Below are positions 16,161 to 24,530 of a DNA stretch of 64,000 nucleotides, in pieces (within the stretch, counting starts at the first letter, position 1; every line of letters starts with the position of its first letter). The stretch covers positions 1,753,001-1,817,000 of the forward strand of contig NZ_CP103057.1 of the NCBI RefSeq assembly GCF_025231525.1, read 5' to 3'. The notes under the pieces are model-generated. The model was not told the DNA's origin. It saw only the letters and a list, made by a program, of their open reading frames with translations, and made no database searches. The stretch is from Sphingomonas endolithica. Lineage in GTDB: Bacteria > Pseudomonadota > Alphaproteobacteria > Sphingomonadales > Sphingomonadaceae. The translations under genes were made by a program, and so were the position numbers.

Positions 16161-17629
16161 CAGGGTTTCACGAGGTGATAGGTGACGTGTGGCTGCGAGG
16201 AGAAGGACAGTCGCGGATCACGCGTGCCGCCGTAGAAGCGTAGCCGTTCGTACGGCCCGCCCGCGCGCGCGCCGGTCACCTGCTCGTACGTGTCCGGGCC
16301 GATGCGCTGCCAGCTCGATACCCGCTCGCCCATCGCGATCTTCAACGCGCCCGCGCCCGCCGGCGAGACTTTCAGGTCGTTCTTTGGGTCGGCCGGCTTG
16401 TCATAATCGCGGCGATTGACGCGGTAGCTACCGAGCTGCGGCGGCGGTCCGGCCCGGCGTATCGCCGGCTGACGCGGGAACATGCGACCGATGATCGCCT
16501 CGGTCAGCTCGGTCCGCGCGCCGTAGCTGCCCTCGCCCCCGGTCATCGAGATGAACACGCCGAAGCCGAGATCGGGTGCGAGGAACAGGTTGGAGTGGAA
16601 ATCGCGGGTATTACCGCCATGACCGACGAGCCGCGGCCCCGACAGCCGGTGCACCATGAAACCGTGCGCCATGCCTTCGAGGCCGGGCACGTTGGCATAG
16701 CTGTCCGACATCAGCAGGCGGACCGATTCCGGCGAGAGGATCCGCGTGCCCCCGAGTTGCCCGCCGCCCAGCATCGCGAGCATGAAGCGGGCCATGTCGG
16801 CACCGGTGGCCGAGGCGGAGCCCGCCGGCATGATCACGCCGTAATATTCCACCGGCTGCGCGACGAAGCGACCGTCCACGACCTTGTACCCCAGCGCCGC
16901 GCGCTGTCGCATCGCCGGGGGCAGGACCTCGCGAAACGTGGTCGAATTCATGCCCAGCGGGCGAAACAGGTGCCGTTCGGCATAATCGGCGAACGGCTCG
17001 CCCGACACGCGCTCGACGATGTAGCCGGCCAGCGCCGCGCCGTAATTGGAATAGGACGTTTCGGTCCCTGGTGCCCAGATCCGCCGGGGAATGTGCGTCT
17101 TCATCCAACTGGTGAATGGTGCCGCCTTTGCCGGATCGTCGGTCGAGATGCCGCCGACATCGCTCATGCCCGGCGTATGCGCGAACAGGTCGCCGACCGT
17201 TACCGGCTTGCCCTCGAATGCCGGGATGGTGAAATCCAGATACTGGTTGACGTCCGCGTCCATACGGACCTTGCCCCGCTCGATCTGCTGCATCAGCGCA
17301 ACCCAGGTGAACAGCTTGGATACCGACCCTGGGCGGAACAAAGTCTCGGCCGGATTTACCGCAATCGAGCGATCGACATCGGCGAACCCATAGCCACGGG
17401 ACAGCACGACCCGGCCGTTATGGACCACGGTGACGACCGCGCCCGCCACCTCTCGCGTGGCGATCTGCTGTGCGACGACGCCGTCGATGAAGGCCGGCAG
17501 TGCTGCGAGATCGTTGGCACGGATCGCGCTTGCCGGCGCACGTTGCGCCAGGACGGGCGATGCCATGCCGGACACGAGCAAGGCGAGCGGCATCGTCGCG
17601 ACGATGCCGTAGCGGTTGAGCCGGATCAT
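16160..17629 (-). CDS. serine hydrolase, class C beta-lactamase-like
   Basis: 489 aa exported protein, signal peptide MIRLNRYGIVATMPLALLVS with cleavage after VLAQ. The nucleophile motif is SVSK (S102-K105), the tyrosine motif is YSN in TSYSNYGAALAGY, and HGGNT provides the third-box-like segment (HGGNTRDFHSNLF). A C-terminal beta-domain follows. The start at 17629 has GAGGTG upstream; an ORF extension to 17755 would lack a signal peptide and was rejected. It sits 50 bp behind the DUF1611 gene and overlaps the next hydrolase. D-aminopeptidase or DD-peptidase-like activity fits the dipeptidase context, but this is inference. Confidence 0.87.
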   Translation of the reverse strand: MIRLNRYGIVATMPLALLVSGMASPVLAQRAPASAIRANDLAALPAFIDGVVAQQIATREVAGAVVTVVHNGRVVLSRGYGFADVDRSIAVNPAETLFRPGSVSKLFTWVALMQQIERGKVRMDADVNQYLDFTIPAFEGKPVTVGDLFAHTPGMSDVGGISTDDPAKAAPFTSWMKTHIPRRIWAPGTETSYSNYGAALAGYIVERVSGEPFADYAERHLFRPLGMNSTTFREVLPPAMRQRAALGYKVVDGRFVAQPVEYYGVIMPAGSASATGADMARFMLAMLGGGQLGGTRILSPESVRLLMSDSYANVPGLEGMAHGFMVHRLSGPRLVGHGGNTRDFHSNLFLAPDLGFGVFISMTGGEGSYGARTELTEAIIGRMFPRQPAIRRAGPPPQLGSYRVNRRDYDKPADPKNDLKVSPAGAGALKIAMGERVSSWQRIGPDTYEQVTGARAGGPYERLRFYGGTRDPRLSFSSQPHVTYHLVKP

Positions 17630-17679
17630 GGAAGCACCTCTTGTCATGGCGATGGTGTGGGCGAAGTTACGCGGGCGAG

Positions 17680-18726
17680 TCATGCGAGACAGCTTTCGAC
17701 CAGGCGGTCGAATGCGGGTCCGCCGCGGATCGAGTCGGCCACCGGCAGGTTCCACCGTTCGCTGTCGGCCGCCATCAGCCGCTCGGCGGCGTCGGGTGCG
17801 AGCTTCGAACTATCGTAGGATATTCCGCCGCAACGGATCGCGGGATTGGTGCGCCGCCCGAGCAGCAGGGTCGCGGCGATTACATCCTCGATGGTCGGCA
17901 GAGCGTAACCCGGTGCACCGAGCATATCGGTACGGCCAGGTTCGTGGCACACGACGAAGACATCGGGTTGGCTGCCGTGCAGCAGGCCCAGCGACACGCC
18001 GGCATAGGCCGGATGGAATAGCGATCCCTGCCCCTCAATGACGTCCCAATGGCCGGCCGCGGCGTCGGGCGACAGCATCTCGGCGGCACCGGCCTCGAAA
18101 TCCGCGATCACCGCGTCCATCGGCATGCCGCCGCCGGCGATCATGATGCCGGTCTGCCCTGTTGCGCGGAATTCGGTGTCCAGTTCGCGCCGCTGGAACG
18201 CGCGGGTCAGCGCGAGCGCGGTATACTTCTTGCCCAGGGCACAGTCGGTGCCCACGGTCAGAAGGCGCTTGCCTGTTCGCTTGCGCCCCGTGCCCACCGG
18301 TATGCTCGCCGGCGGCACGCGCACGTCGATCAACCGCCGCCCGGCCTGTTCGGCCGCCTCAGGCAAGCCGGGGACATCGGCCAGCCGGACGTGCATCCCG
18401 CTGATGACATCCAGGCCGGCGTCCAGTGCCTCGATCAAGGCATCCCGCCAGTGCGCCGGAATGACGCCGCCCGGATTTGCCACGCCGATAACCATCGCAC
18501 GCGCGCCCTGCGTCATTGCTTGCGCTGGCGTCATGTTTGTCAGATCGGCGGAAACGCTCGCGCCATCCAGCGCGTACTCGCCGATACAGCGATCGGGCGC
18601 CCAGTCGCGTAGCCCGAACGCGGTCTTGGCGTATCCGGCTTTGGTGACGTCACCCAGAAAAAGCAGATAGGGCTGCGGTAGCGACGATGAGAGATCGGCC
18701 GGTTGTGACTGCAAGGCCACGCTCAA
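17680..18726 (-). CDS. DUF1611 family protein (DgcN-like, P-loop domain)
   Basis: 348 aa cytoplasmic protein. An N-terminal Rossmann-like part (about 20-140) precedes a P-loop-type domain with GTDCALGKKYTA (159-170) and GQTGIMIAGGG. This architecture is the DUF1611 family, to which DgcN belongs; DgcN has been reported to act with the epimerase DgcA in converting D-glutamate via an N-acetyl intermediate. No dgcA-like gene is present here, so that assignment stays tentative. The predicted start is TTG at 18726, overlapping the dipeptidase stop; GTG at 18720 is an alternative. Together with the M19 dipeptidase and the serine hydrolases it suggests catabolism of D-amino-acid-containing peptides. 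Confidence 0.8.
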   Translation of the reverse strand: MSVALQSQPADLSSSLPQPYLLFLGDVTKAGYAKTAFGLRDWAPDRCIGEYALDGASVSADLTNMTPAQAMTQGARAMVIGVANPGGVIPAHWRDALIEALDAGLDVISGMHVRLADVPGLPEAAEQAGRRLIDVRVPPASIPVGTGRKRTGKRLLTVGTDCALGKKYTALALTRAFQRRELDTEFRATGQTGIMIAGGGMPMDAVIADFEAGAAEMLSPDAAAGHWDVIEGQGSLFHPAYAGVSLGLLHGSQPDVFVVCHEPGRTDMLGAPGYALPTIEDVIAATLLLGRRTNPAIRCGGISYDSSKLAPDAAERLMAADSERWNLPVADSIRGGPAFDRLVESCLA

Positions 18727-19862
18727 CCGCCCCAGGTCGCGGCGAGCAGGCGCTGGAAGTTGCCGCCGAGGACTGCCTTGATATTGGCATCGGAATAGCG
18801 ACGGCGGATCAGCTCGTCGGTCAGATCGTACATCTTGCGCGGGTGATCGAAGCCATCGACGTCGATCTTCTCGCGGAAGGCATAGCTGTCCTTATAGGCG
18901 CCGCGCAGCGCCTTGTTCATTGCCGGCGTCGTGTCGTCATAGCCGTTGAGATCGGAATCGGTGCCGATCCCGACATGATCGATGCCGGCGATCTTGACGA
19001 CATGATCGATATGGTCGGCGATGTTGACGATCGTCGTAGGATCGGTCTTGCTCACGAAGTTGCGCACGCCGGTGATACCCATCACCCCGCCCTTCTTGCC
19101 CAAGGCACGGATCGCTTCGTCCGTCTTGACGCGCGGATGTTCGATCAGCGCGCGGCAATTGCTGTGGGTGATCGCGATCGGCTTGGGCGACAACGCGATC
19201 GCGTCCAGCGTCGTTCGGTCGCCGCTGTGCGACACGTCGATCAACATGCCGACCTTGTTCATCTCCTCGATGATCGACACGCCGAAATCGCTCACCCCGC
19301 CATCGACGCGGTCGGTCGATCCGGAGCCGATGCGGTTCTGCGAATTGTAGGTCAGCTGCGCACAGCGTTGACCGATCTCGTAGAAATGCTTGACGTCGGC
19401 GGGGCGCCGAAAATGATCGGCATTCTGCAGCCCCATGATAACAGCGCATTTGCCGTCGCGTTTCGCGCGATCGAGATCTGACACCTTGTCGACGCCGCAC
19501 AAGAGATGCGCATGGCGTGCGACGTAATTCCCCCAGATCGCGAAAAACTCCAGTGCCCCCTCATACGCGTCGGGCCCGCCAAGACCGATTGCGTGATGGA
19601 AGCCGGTTATCCCGCTGGCCCGGAAATCCGCCTCGTCCTGCGCGCTCATCGGCACCGCGTAGAAGCTGGGATCGAACGCGATCTTAATCGGTGCCAACAT
19701 GTCGATGATCAGCGTTTCACGGACGAGATCGATCGCGCGGCGCGAATATTTGCCGGGTGTCGCGGCATTCAAACTATAGCTGTTGCGATTGATGAACGGG
19801 GCCGCCGCGGTGGCCGCCCCGACGCCGATCATTGCTCTACGCGTCAGTTGCGCCACGCTCAT
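18723..19862 (-). CDS. membrane dipeptidase (peptidase family M19), Tat-exported
   Basis: Renal-dipeptidase-type metallopeptidase, 379 aa, cleaving dipeptides including those with a C-terminal D-residue. The N-terminus has a twin-arginine-like signal (LTRRAMIGVGAATAAAP). M19 landmarks are present: TYNSQN, IDVSHSGDRTTLDA, ITHSNCRAL and HVGIGTDSDLNGY near the end. The usual first metal motif (HxD close to the N-terminus of the barrel) is replaced by IDMLAPI at about 52-58, so the metal site may be incomplete or rearranged. It is first in a minus-strand operon and divergent from a TBDR at 20145. The pair suggests uptake and periplasmic hydrolysis of peptides. Confidence 0.85.
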   Translation of the reverse strand: MSVAQLTRRAMIGVGAATAAAPFINRNSYSLNAATPGKYSRRAIDLVRETLIIDMLAPIKIAFDPSFYAVPMSAQDEADFRASGITGFHHAIGLGGPDAYEGALEFFAIWGNYVARHAHLLCGVDKVSDLDRAKRDGKCAVIMGLQNADHFRRPADVKHFYEIGQRCAQLTYNSQNRIGSGSTDRVDGGVSDFGVSIIEEMNKVGMLIDVSHSGDRTTLDAIALSPKPIAITHSNCRALIEHPRVKTDEAIRALGKKGGVMGITGVRNFVSKTDPTTIVNIADHIDHVVKIAGIDHVGIGTDSDLNGYDDTTPAMNKALRGAYKDSYAFREKIDVDGFDHPRKMYDLTDELIRRRYSDANIKAVLGGNFQRLLAATWGG

Positions 19863-20144
19863 CCCCTATGTTTCTGATCAGGATGCTATGGGCAGAATGA
19901 GACAACGTCAATCAGGGACGCGTCACGGCCGATTATCGGGGGCTAAAGCGTCTTATAACTCTGTTGCAACGGATAACTGGCGCACTTGGCCCTTGAACCC
20001 TTACTTTTGGAAATGATCGGCAGGAAACCGTCTCGCGCCACCCGATCTGCAAGTTTTCAGTGAAGACGCTATTGTCCTAATCAGGACATCCTGACATGAT
20101 CGTTACAGTCGCGGTCGGGAGCGATGACGAAACAGGGGGAAATC
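19863..20144. promoter_or_regulatory. divergent promoter region between dipeptidase and TBDR
   Basis: 282 bp without a gene between two divergently transcribed genes, so it must hold both promoters. The segment around 19935-20030 is AT-richer than its surroundings. No confident -35/-10 pair or operator was identified, and no regulator gene is adjacent. Confidence 0.5.
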
Positions 20145-22973
20145 ATGGTTCGATCCACACACCGCGCCAGGGCTACAGGGGCGCTTGGCTGCAGTGCTTT
20201 CGCGCTTGCTGCTGCGTTGGCGCCCTCGCCGTCAGTCGCGCAGACTGTAGCACCCGAGACGAGTTCAGAGCGCGAAGCGGGCGCGGACGACGGCGAGATC
20301 GTGGTCACCGGCTCGCGCATCGAACGCGCCGGCTTCGATCAGCCGACCCCCACCACGGTGATTGGCGCGGTAGAGTTGCGTCAGGGGCAGCGGTCCAATC
20401 TGCAGCAGGTGTTGAACGATCTGCCCGCGTTCCGGCCGACCGTCTCGACGCAGGTATCGGTCGGCAACACATCGAGCGGCAGTGCACCCGTCGATCTGCG
20501 CGGGCTCGGGATCAACCGCACGCTGACCTTGGTCAACGGCCGTCGGTTCGTCGGGCAGAACAACCTCAATTATGTGCCGCTGGGGCTCGTCAGTCGGGTC
20601 GAGGTGGTGACCGGTGGCGCTTCGGCGGCTTACGGATCGGATGCGGTCGCCGGCGTGGTGAACATCATCCTGGCCGACAAGATCGAGGGGATCACCGTCG
20701 GCGGCGTTTCGGGCATTTCATCGCGCGGCGACGGTCGCCGATATGGCGGCGACATCACCATGGGAACGTCCTTCGCCGATGGCCGCGGGCAGCTGATGTT
20801 CAGCGGCGAATATGTGAAGGATGGATCGGTCCGCGACCGCAACTCGCGACGCAATCTGGGCAGCGCCGCGATCGTCCGTCTCGATCCGGCGAGCACGACC
20901 GACTTGCGACAGGTGCTGGTGCGCGACGTGAACTTCGGCAACCAGGCATCCGCCGGCCTGATCACCAGCGGCATCTTCGCCGGCCAGATCTTCAACGACG
21001 ACGGTAGCCTGCGCCAATATGGCCGGGGCACGTCGCTCGCCGCCAACCCGGCCGCAACGCCCTTTCCCGGCCAGGTGATCGGCGGCCGCGACGCGGTCGG
21101 GCTTTACGACGCGATTGCGGTTACCACACCATTGGAGCGGATCAGCACCTTCGGGCGCGTAAGCTATGACTTCGGCAGCGTGAAGCTGTGGGCGGATGCG
21201 ACCTACGGCCGGTCCCGCACGGCCTATCCATTCCTACCGGATATCGGCGCTCCGGCGAGCCTCACGATCCAGGCAACCAACCCGTTCCTGTCGCCGGCGA
21301 TCCGCGATGCGCTGCGCGCCGCCGGTCAGACCAGCTTCACGCTCGGCCGCTTCTTCGACAACCAATTCCGCCTGATCTACGATGCCAAGCGCGAACAGAA
21401 GGAAGGCGCGATCGGCATCGATGTCGATCTCGGTGGCAGCTGGAAAGCGAACGCCCATTACAGCCATGGCGAGATCGACTTTGCCCAGCGCGTTCGCAAT
21501 GCCCGGATCGTCTCGCGCTTCAACAACGCAGTCGATGCCGTGTCGAGCGGCGGCCAAGCGGTCTGCGCGATCAACGCCGATGCCGCCACCGCCAACGACG
21601 ATGCCGCCTGCCGTCCGCTGAACCTGTTCGGGCTGAACGCACCATCGGCGGAATCGCTCGCCTATATTCGCGGTACGCAGCGCAACGACACGACCAACAA
21701 GCTCGATGCTGCCTCGGTCGAGGTTCAAGGCGATCTGTTCTCGCTGTGGGCGAGACCGATCGTGGCAGCGGTCGGCGCCGAAGCCCGGTGGGAGGAGCAG
21801 ATCTCGCGCAGCGGTGCCGCGGATCTCGCCGGCGCATATGGCGCGCTCAACCTGTATGGCTCGCCGATCAGCGGCGGGTTCAACGTCAAGGAAGCCTTTG
21901 GCGAAATCGCCGCGCCCATCTTTGACGTCGAGCACAAGGTCAAACTCGATCTGAACGGGGCGGCACGCTATTCGGATTACAGCCGCAGTGGCGGTATCTG
22001 GTCGTGGAAGGGTGGCGCGACGGTCGGCCTGTTCGACACGCTGATGCTGCGCGGCACAAGGTCGCGCGACATCCGCGCGCCGACAGCCACCGAACTGTTC
22101 GCCGTCCGATCGATCAATATCGGGCCGCTGGTCGATCTCGACTCCGCTGGCCGACAGGCAGCCAACCCCGCCTACAACCCCGCGCCGCAGCAAGTCACGA
22201 CCTTCAGCGGCGGCAATGCGGACTTGGTGCCGGAGGTAAGCTACACGACAACGTTCGGCGCGACGTTATCGCCGAAGTTCATGCCCGGCTTCAACCTGTC
22301 GGTCGACTATTACGACATCAGCATCGGCGGGGCGATCACCACGCTGTCCGCATCCAACCTGACGCTGGCCTGCGCCAACGGCAGCGCTGCAGCTTGCGGC
22401 AGGATCACGCGGAATGCGGCGGGCACGGTGACGGAGGTGGCGTCGAATTCGCAGAACATCGCACGGTTCAAGACCAAGGGCTTCGATATCGAGGCATCGT
22501 ATCTGATGCAGATGTCCGCACTCGGTGTTCCCGGCACGTTGCGGGTTCGCGCGCTTGCCACGCACATCACGGATTTCGTGTTCGACACCGGCGTGTCGCG
22601 GGTCGACTCCGCGGGCGATGTCGGCAGCAGCACCGGTAATGCGATCCCCGATTGGCGCGGCACGCTGAGCTTCACCTACCAGAATGAATGGCTCGGCTTG
22701 GATGCACGCGCGCGCTATGTCGGCAAAGGCAAGTTCAATCATCTGCTGGTCGACAATCCCGCCACCACGACGCTGGAAGGGCTCGTCAACAACGACGTGA
22801 AAGCCTTTACCTATCTCGACCTCGGCGTGCAGCTGAAGGCAAGCGAGGACTTTACGCTGTCATTCAACGTGAACAACGTGTTCGACAAGGACCCGCCAAT
22901 CAGCCCGACAGGTCCGATCTATTACGATGCGATTGGCACATATTTCACTATGGGCGTGAAGGCGAACTTCTAA
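20145..22973 (+). CDS. TonB-dependent receptor (peptide/unknown substrate)
   Basis: 942 aa outer-membrane receptor. The signal peptide (MVRSTHRARATGALG..., cleaved about SVAQ) is followed by a TonB-box-like GEIVVTGSRIERAGF and a plug domain (LQQVLNDLPAFRPT, LRGLGINRTLTLVNGRRFV, YGSDAVAGVVNIIL). The barrel ends in GVKANF. It belongs to a TBDR branch different from the three sugar-associated ones in this window. A GGGGGA ribosome binding site sits just before the ATG at 20145; an ORF start at 20124 is weaker. It faces a divergent dipeptidase/DUF1611/serine-hydrolase operon and is thus probably its uptake partner. Confidence 0.92.
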   Translation: MVRSTHRARATGALGCSAFALAAALAPSPSVAQTVAPETSSEREAGADDGEIVVTGSRIERAGFDQPTPTTVIGAVELRQGQRSNLQQVLNDLPAFRPTVSTQVSVGNTSSGSAPVDLRGLGINRTLTLVNGRRFVGQNNLNYVPLGLVSRVEVVTGGASAAYGSDAVAGVVNIILADKIEGITVGGVSGISSRGDGRRYGGDITMGTSFADGRGQLMFSGEYVKDGSVRDRNSRRNLGSAAIVRLDPASTTDLRQVLVRDVNFGNQASAGLITSGIFAGQIFNDDGSLRQYGRGTSLAANPAATPFPGQVIGGRDAVGLYDAIAVTTPLERISTFGRVSYDFGSVKLWADATYGRSRTAYPFLPDIGAPASLTIQATNPFLSPAIRDALRAAGQTSFTLGRFFDNQFRLIYDAKREQKEGAIGIDVDLGGSWKANAHYSHGEIDFAQRVRNARIVSRFNNAVDAVSSGGQAVCAINADAATANDDAACRPLNLFGLNAPSAESLAYIRGTQRNDTTNKLDAASVEVQGDLFSLWARPIVAAVGAEARWEEQISRSGAADLAGAYGALNLYGSPISGGFNVKEAFGEIAAPIFDVEHKVKLDLNGAARYSDYSRSGGIWSWKGGATVGLFDTLMLRGTRSRDIRAPTATELFAVRSINIGPLVDLDSAGRQAANPAYNPAPQQVTTFSGGNADLVPEVSYTTTFGATLSPKFMPGFNLSVDYYDISIGGAITTLSASNLTLACANGSAAACGRITRNAAGTVTEVASNSQNIARFKTKGFDIEASYLMQMSALGVPGTLRVRALATHITDFVFDTGVSRVDSAGDVGSSTGNAIPDWRGTLSFTYQNEWLGLDARARYVGKGKFNHLLVDNPATTTLEGLVNNDVKAFTYLDLGVQLKASEDFTLSFNVNNVFDKDPPISPTGPIYYDAIGTYFTMGVKANF

Positions 22974-23037
22974 TTGCATGGCCACCCACGCGTTCATGTA
23001 CCCATCGGCGAACAATGGGCAGCCCTAAGTCCCTTAT

Positions 23038-23081
23038 GAGGTGCATTCTACTCGCGACTTAAAGCGATAAGGATGCACCTC
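23038..23081. terminator. long stem-loop between convergent genes
   Basis: GAGGTGCAT (23038-23046) pairs perfectly with ATGCACCTC (23073-23081), and inside it TCGC pairs with GCGA around a short loop. It lies between the convergent ends of the TBDR (22973) and the DUF4874/DUF4832 gene (23123). No T-run follows on either side, so it is either a bidirectional, partly rho-dependent terminator or a REP-like element. Confidence 0.5.
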
Positions 23082-23122
23082 AGCATCTTCTCTGAGTTAA
23101 CCGGCTCGCGACCGGGGGCGGC

Positions 23123-24508
23123 CTACCGCACGGTGACCTTCAACCCAACGAAGTAAGCTCCCACTATGGGGGCCCATCGCTGGTTGCGGACAGGTGCATC
23201 GGCATTTGCGAAGCGAATTGCATAGCGCGGGTCGTGTGCCAGTTCCTTCGCGGGATCAGGCAGCGCGAGCGCAATGTCGTAAACGCCCGGCTCCATGGTC
23301 GGTGGCAGCGGCACACGGAGCGGTGTCGTCGCGGTGACCCCCGGCAGCCAGCTTCGAGGATCAGCGTCGACCGGAATTCTGTACGCTTTCCGGTCGATCT
23401 TTCGGACGAGCACGACCTCGACCGTTCGCCGGTTGTATATTCTGGCCCACCCTTCGTTTGACACCGTGACGTCCACCCGCAGTGCGCTACCCCGCCGCGC
23501 TTCCGGCGCTACCCGTGCGCCGGTGAGGACAAGCCGATAGCCCATCCGACGGCTCACTTCATCGAGGCAGCCCTGCGACTTCCATCGATCGTGAAACAAC
23601 CCACGGTAATAATCCGCGTTGAGATATGTCAGGTGGTAGCGCGCGCTTTCGCGAACGACATCGGCGCAATCGGATCTCGAAATCGCGCCGAGGTCGTCGG
23701 CCGGGTTGCACGTCTCGCCACCGAACGGGGCCAGTGCGGTTAGATTTGCCATGCGCGCCTGCAGCTTCTCACGAGGTTCCGCTTCCTCCGGAAAGGTACC
23801 GACGTCGGTCTGACTGGCCAGGAAGCAATCATTGTGGAAACCGGTGCGCAGGCCGCCAGCCAATGTTTGCCCGAGCGAAGGCATTACGGGGGCGGTCCAG
23901 TGATCCAGGTCGGGCGGATAGCGGAACTGTACGAAGCGATCGGCCGGTACCGCGTCGAGGATGGCGTCCCGGATGCGCGCGCGCGTCGCCGTCGTGGTCA
24001 GATCGTTGGACGAGGTATGCCACTCGCCCCAGGCACCGATGAAGCCTGCTTGCACATAGGCGATCACGCCTACGTTCCTGGCGAGCAATGGCTTTAATTG
24101 CGCGAGATGGCCCAGGACGATCGGCAACGCGGCATCTTGGGCCGCCTGATATCCTGTTTCCCCCTGCGGGTAATTGTACACCGCCCGGACGATCAGCTTC
24201 ACCCCCGCGCTACGTGCCGCCTGGAAGCCTTGGTCCATTGCCGCAAGATAAGCGGCAGAAATTGGCGTCGTGCGGAAGCGCGACAGATCGACGCGGGCAT
24301 ACACCAGCCGATATCCATCGGCGAACACCCGGTCGAAGAACGCGCGGTCCGTCTGCGCAAGATCGCTGCCGCCGGCCCGATAGAAGCCACGTTCGGGATT
24401 GGGGAAGTCTTCGCGCGATGGCGTGAACGCGACGTCGTTCGAAGCCGCGCGCACCGGCACGCTTCCAAGCGCCGCCAGGCTGAAGGCAACAAGCGACCAA
24501 CGTTTCAT
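23123..24508 (-). CDS. DUF4874/DUF4832 domain secreted protein
   Basis: 461 aa with a signal peptide (cleaved about VRAAS). The N-terminal half is a DUF4874-type TIM-barrel-like domain opening with NPERGFYRAGGSDL and containing LIVRAVYNYP and AYVQAGFIGAWGEWH. The C-terminal half (about 300-461) is the beta-sandwich DUF4832. These paired domains usually occur in secreted, carbohydrate-associated proteins, but no reaction is established. The conserved acidic pair in AWGEWH is a plausible active site (inference). It starts 22 bp after the GH27 gene and is last in the TBDR-halogenase-GH27 operon, which suggests work on an alpha-galactoside-containing glycan. Confidence 0.85.
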   Translation of the reverse strand: MKRWSLVAFSLAALGSVPVRAASNDVAFTPSREDFPNPERGFYRAGGSDLAQTDRAFFDRVFADGYRLVYARVDLSRFRTTPISAAYLAAMDQGFQAARSAGVKLIVRAVYNYPQGETGYQAAQDAALPIVLGHLAQLKPLLARNVGVIAYVQAGFIGAWGEWHTSSNDLTTTATRARIRDAILDAVPADRFVQFRYPPDLDHWTAPVMPSLGQTLAGGLRTGFHNDCFLASQTDVGTFPEEAEPREKLQARMANLTALAPFGGETCNPADDLGAISRSDCADVVRESARYHLTYLNADYYRGLFHDRWKSQGCLDEVSRRMGYRLVLTGARVAPEARRGSALRVDVTVSNEGWARIYNRRTVEVVLVRKIDRKAYRIPVDADPRSWLPGVTATTPLRVPLPPTMEPGVYDIALALPDPAKELAHDPRYAIRFANADAPVRNQRWAPIVGAYFVGLKVTVR

Positions 24509-24530
24509 AGCGGGATCTCCTTAGAAATGC

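Noticed and set aside
12512..17629. Beta-lactam resistance genes
   Set aside because: Only the fold and SxxK/YxN motifs support this; length, extra domains and context fit broader serine hydrolases.
21234..22193. 319-codon minus-strand ORF opposite the TBDR
   Set aside because: Antisense of the TBDR barrel; composition typical of a shadow frame.
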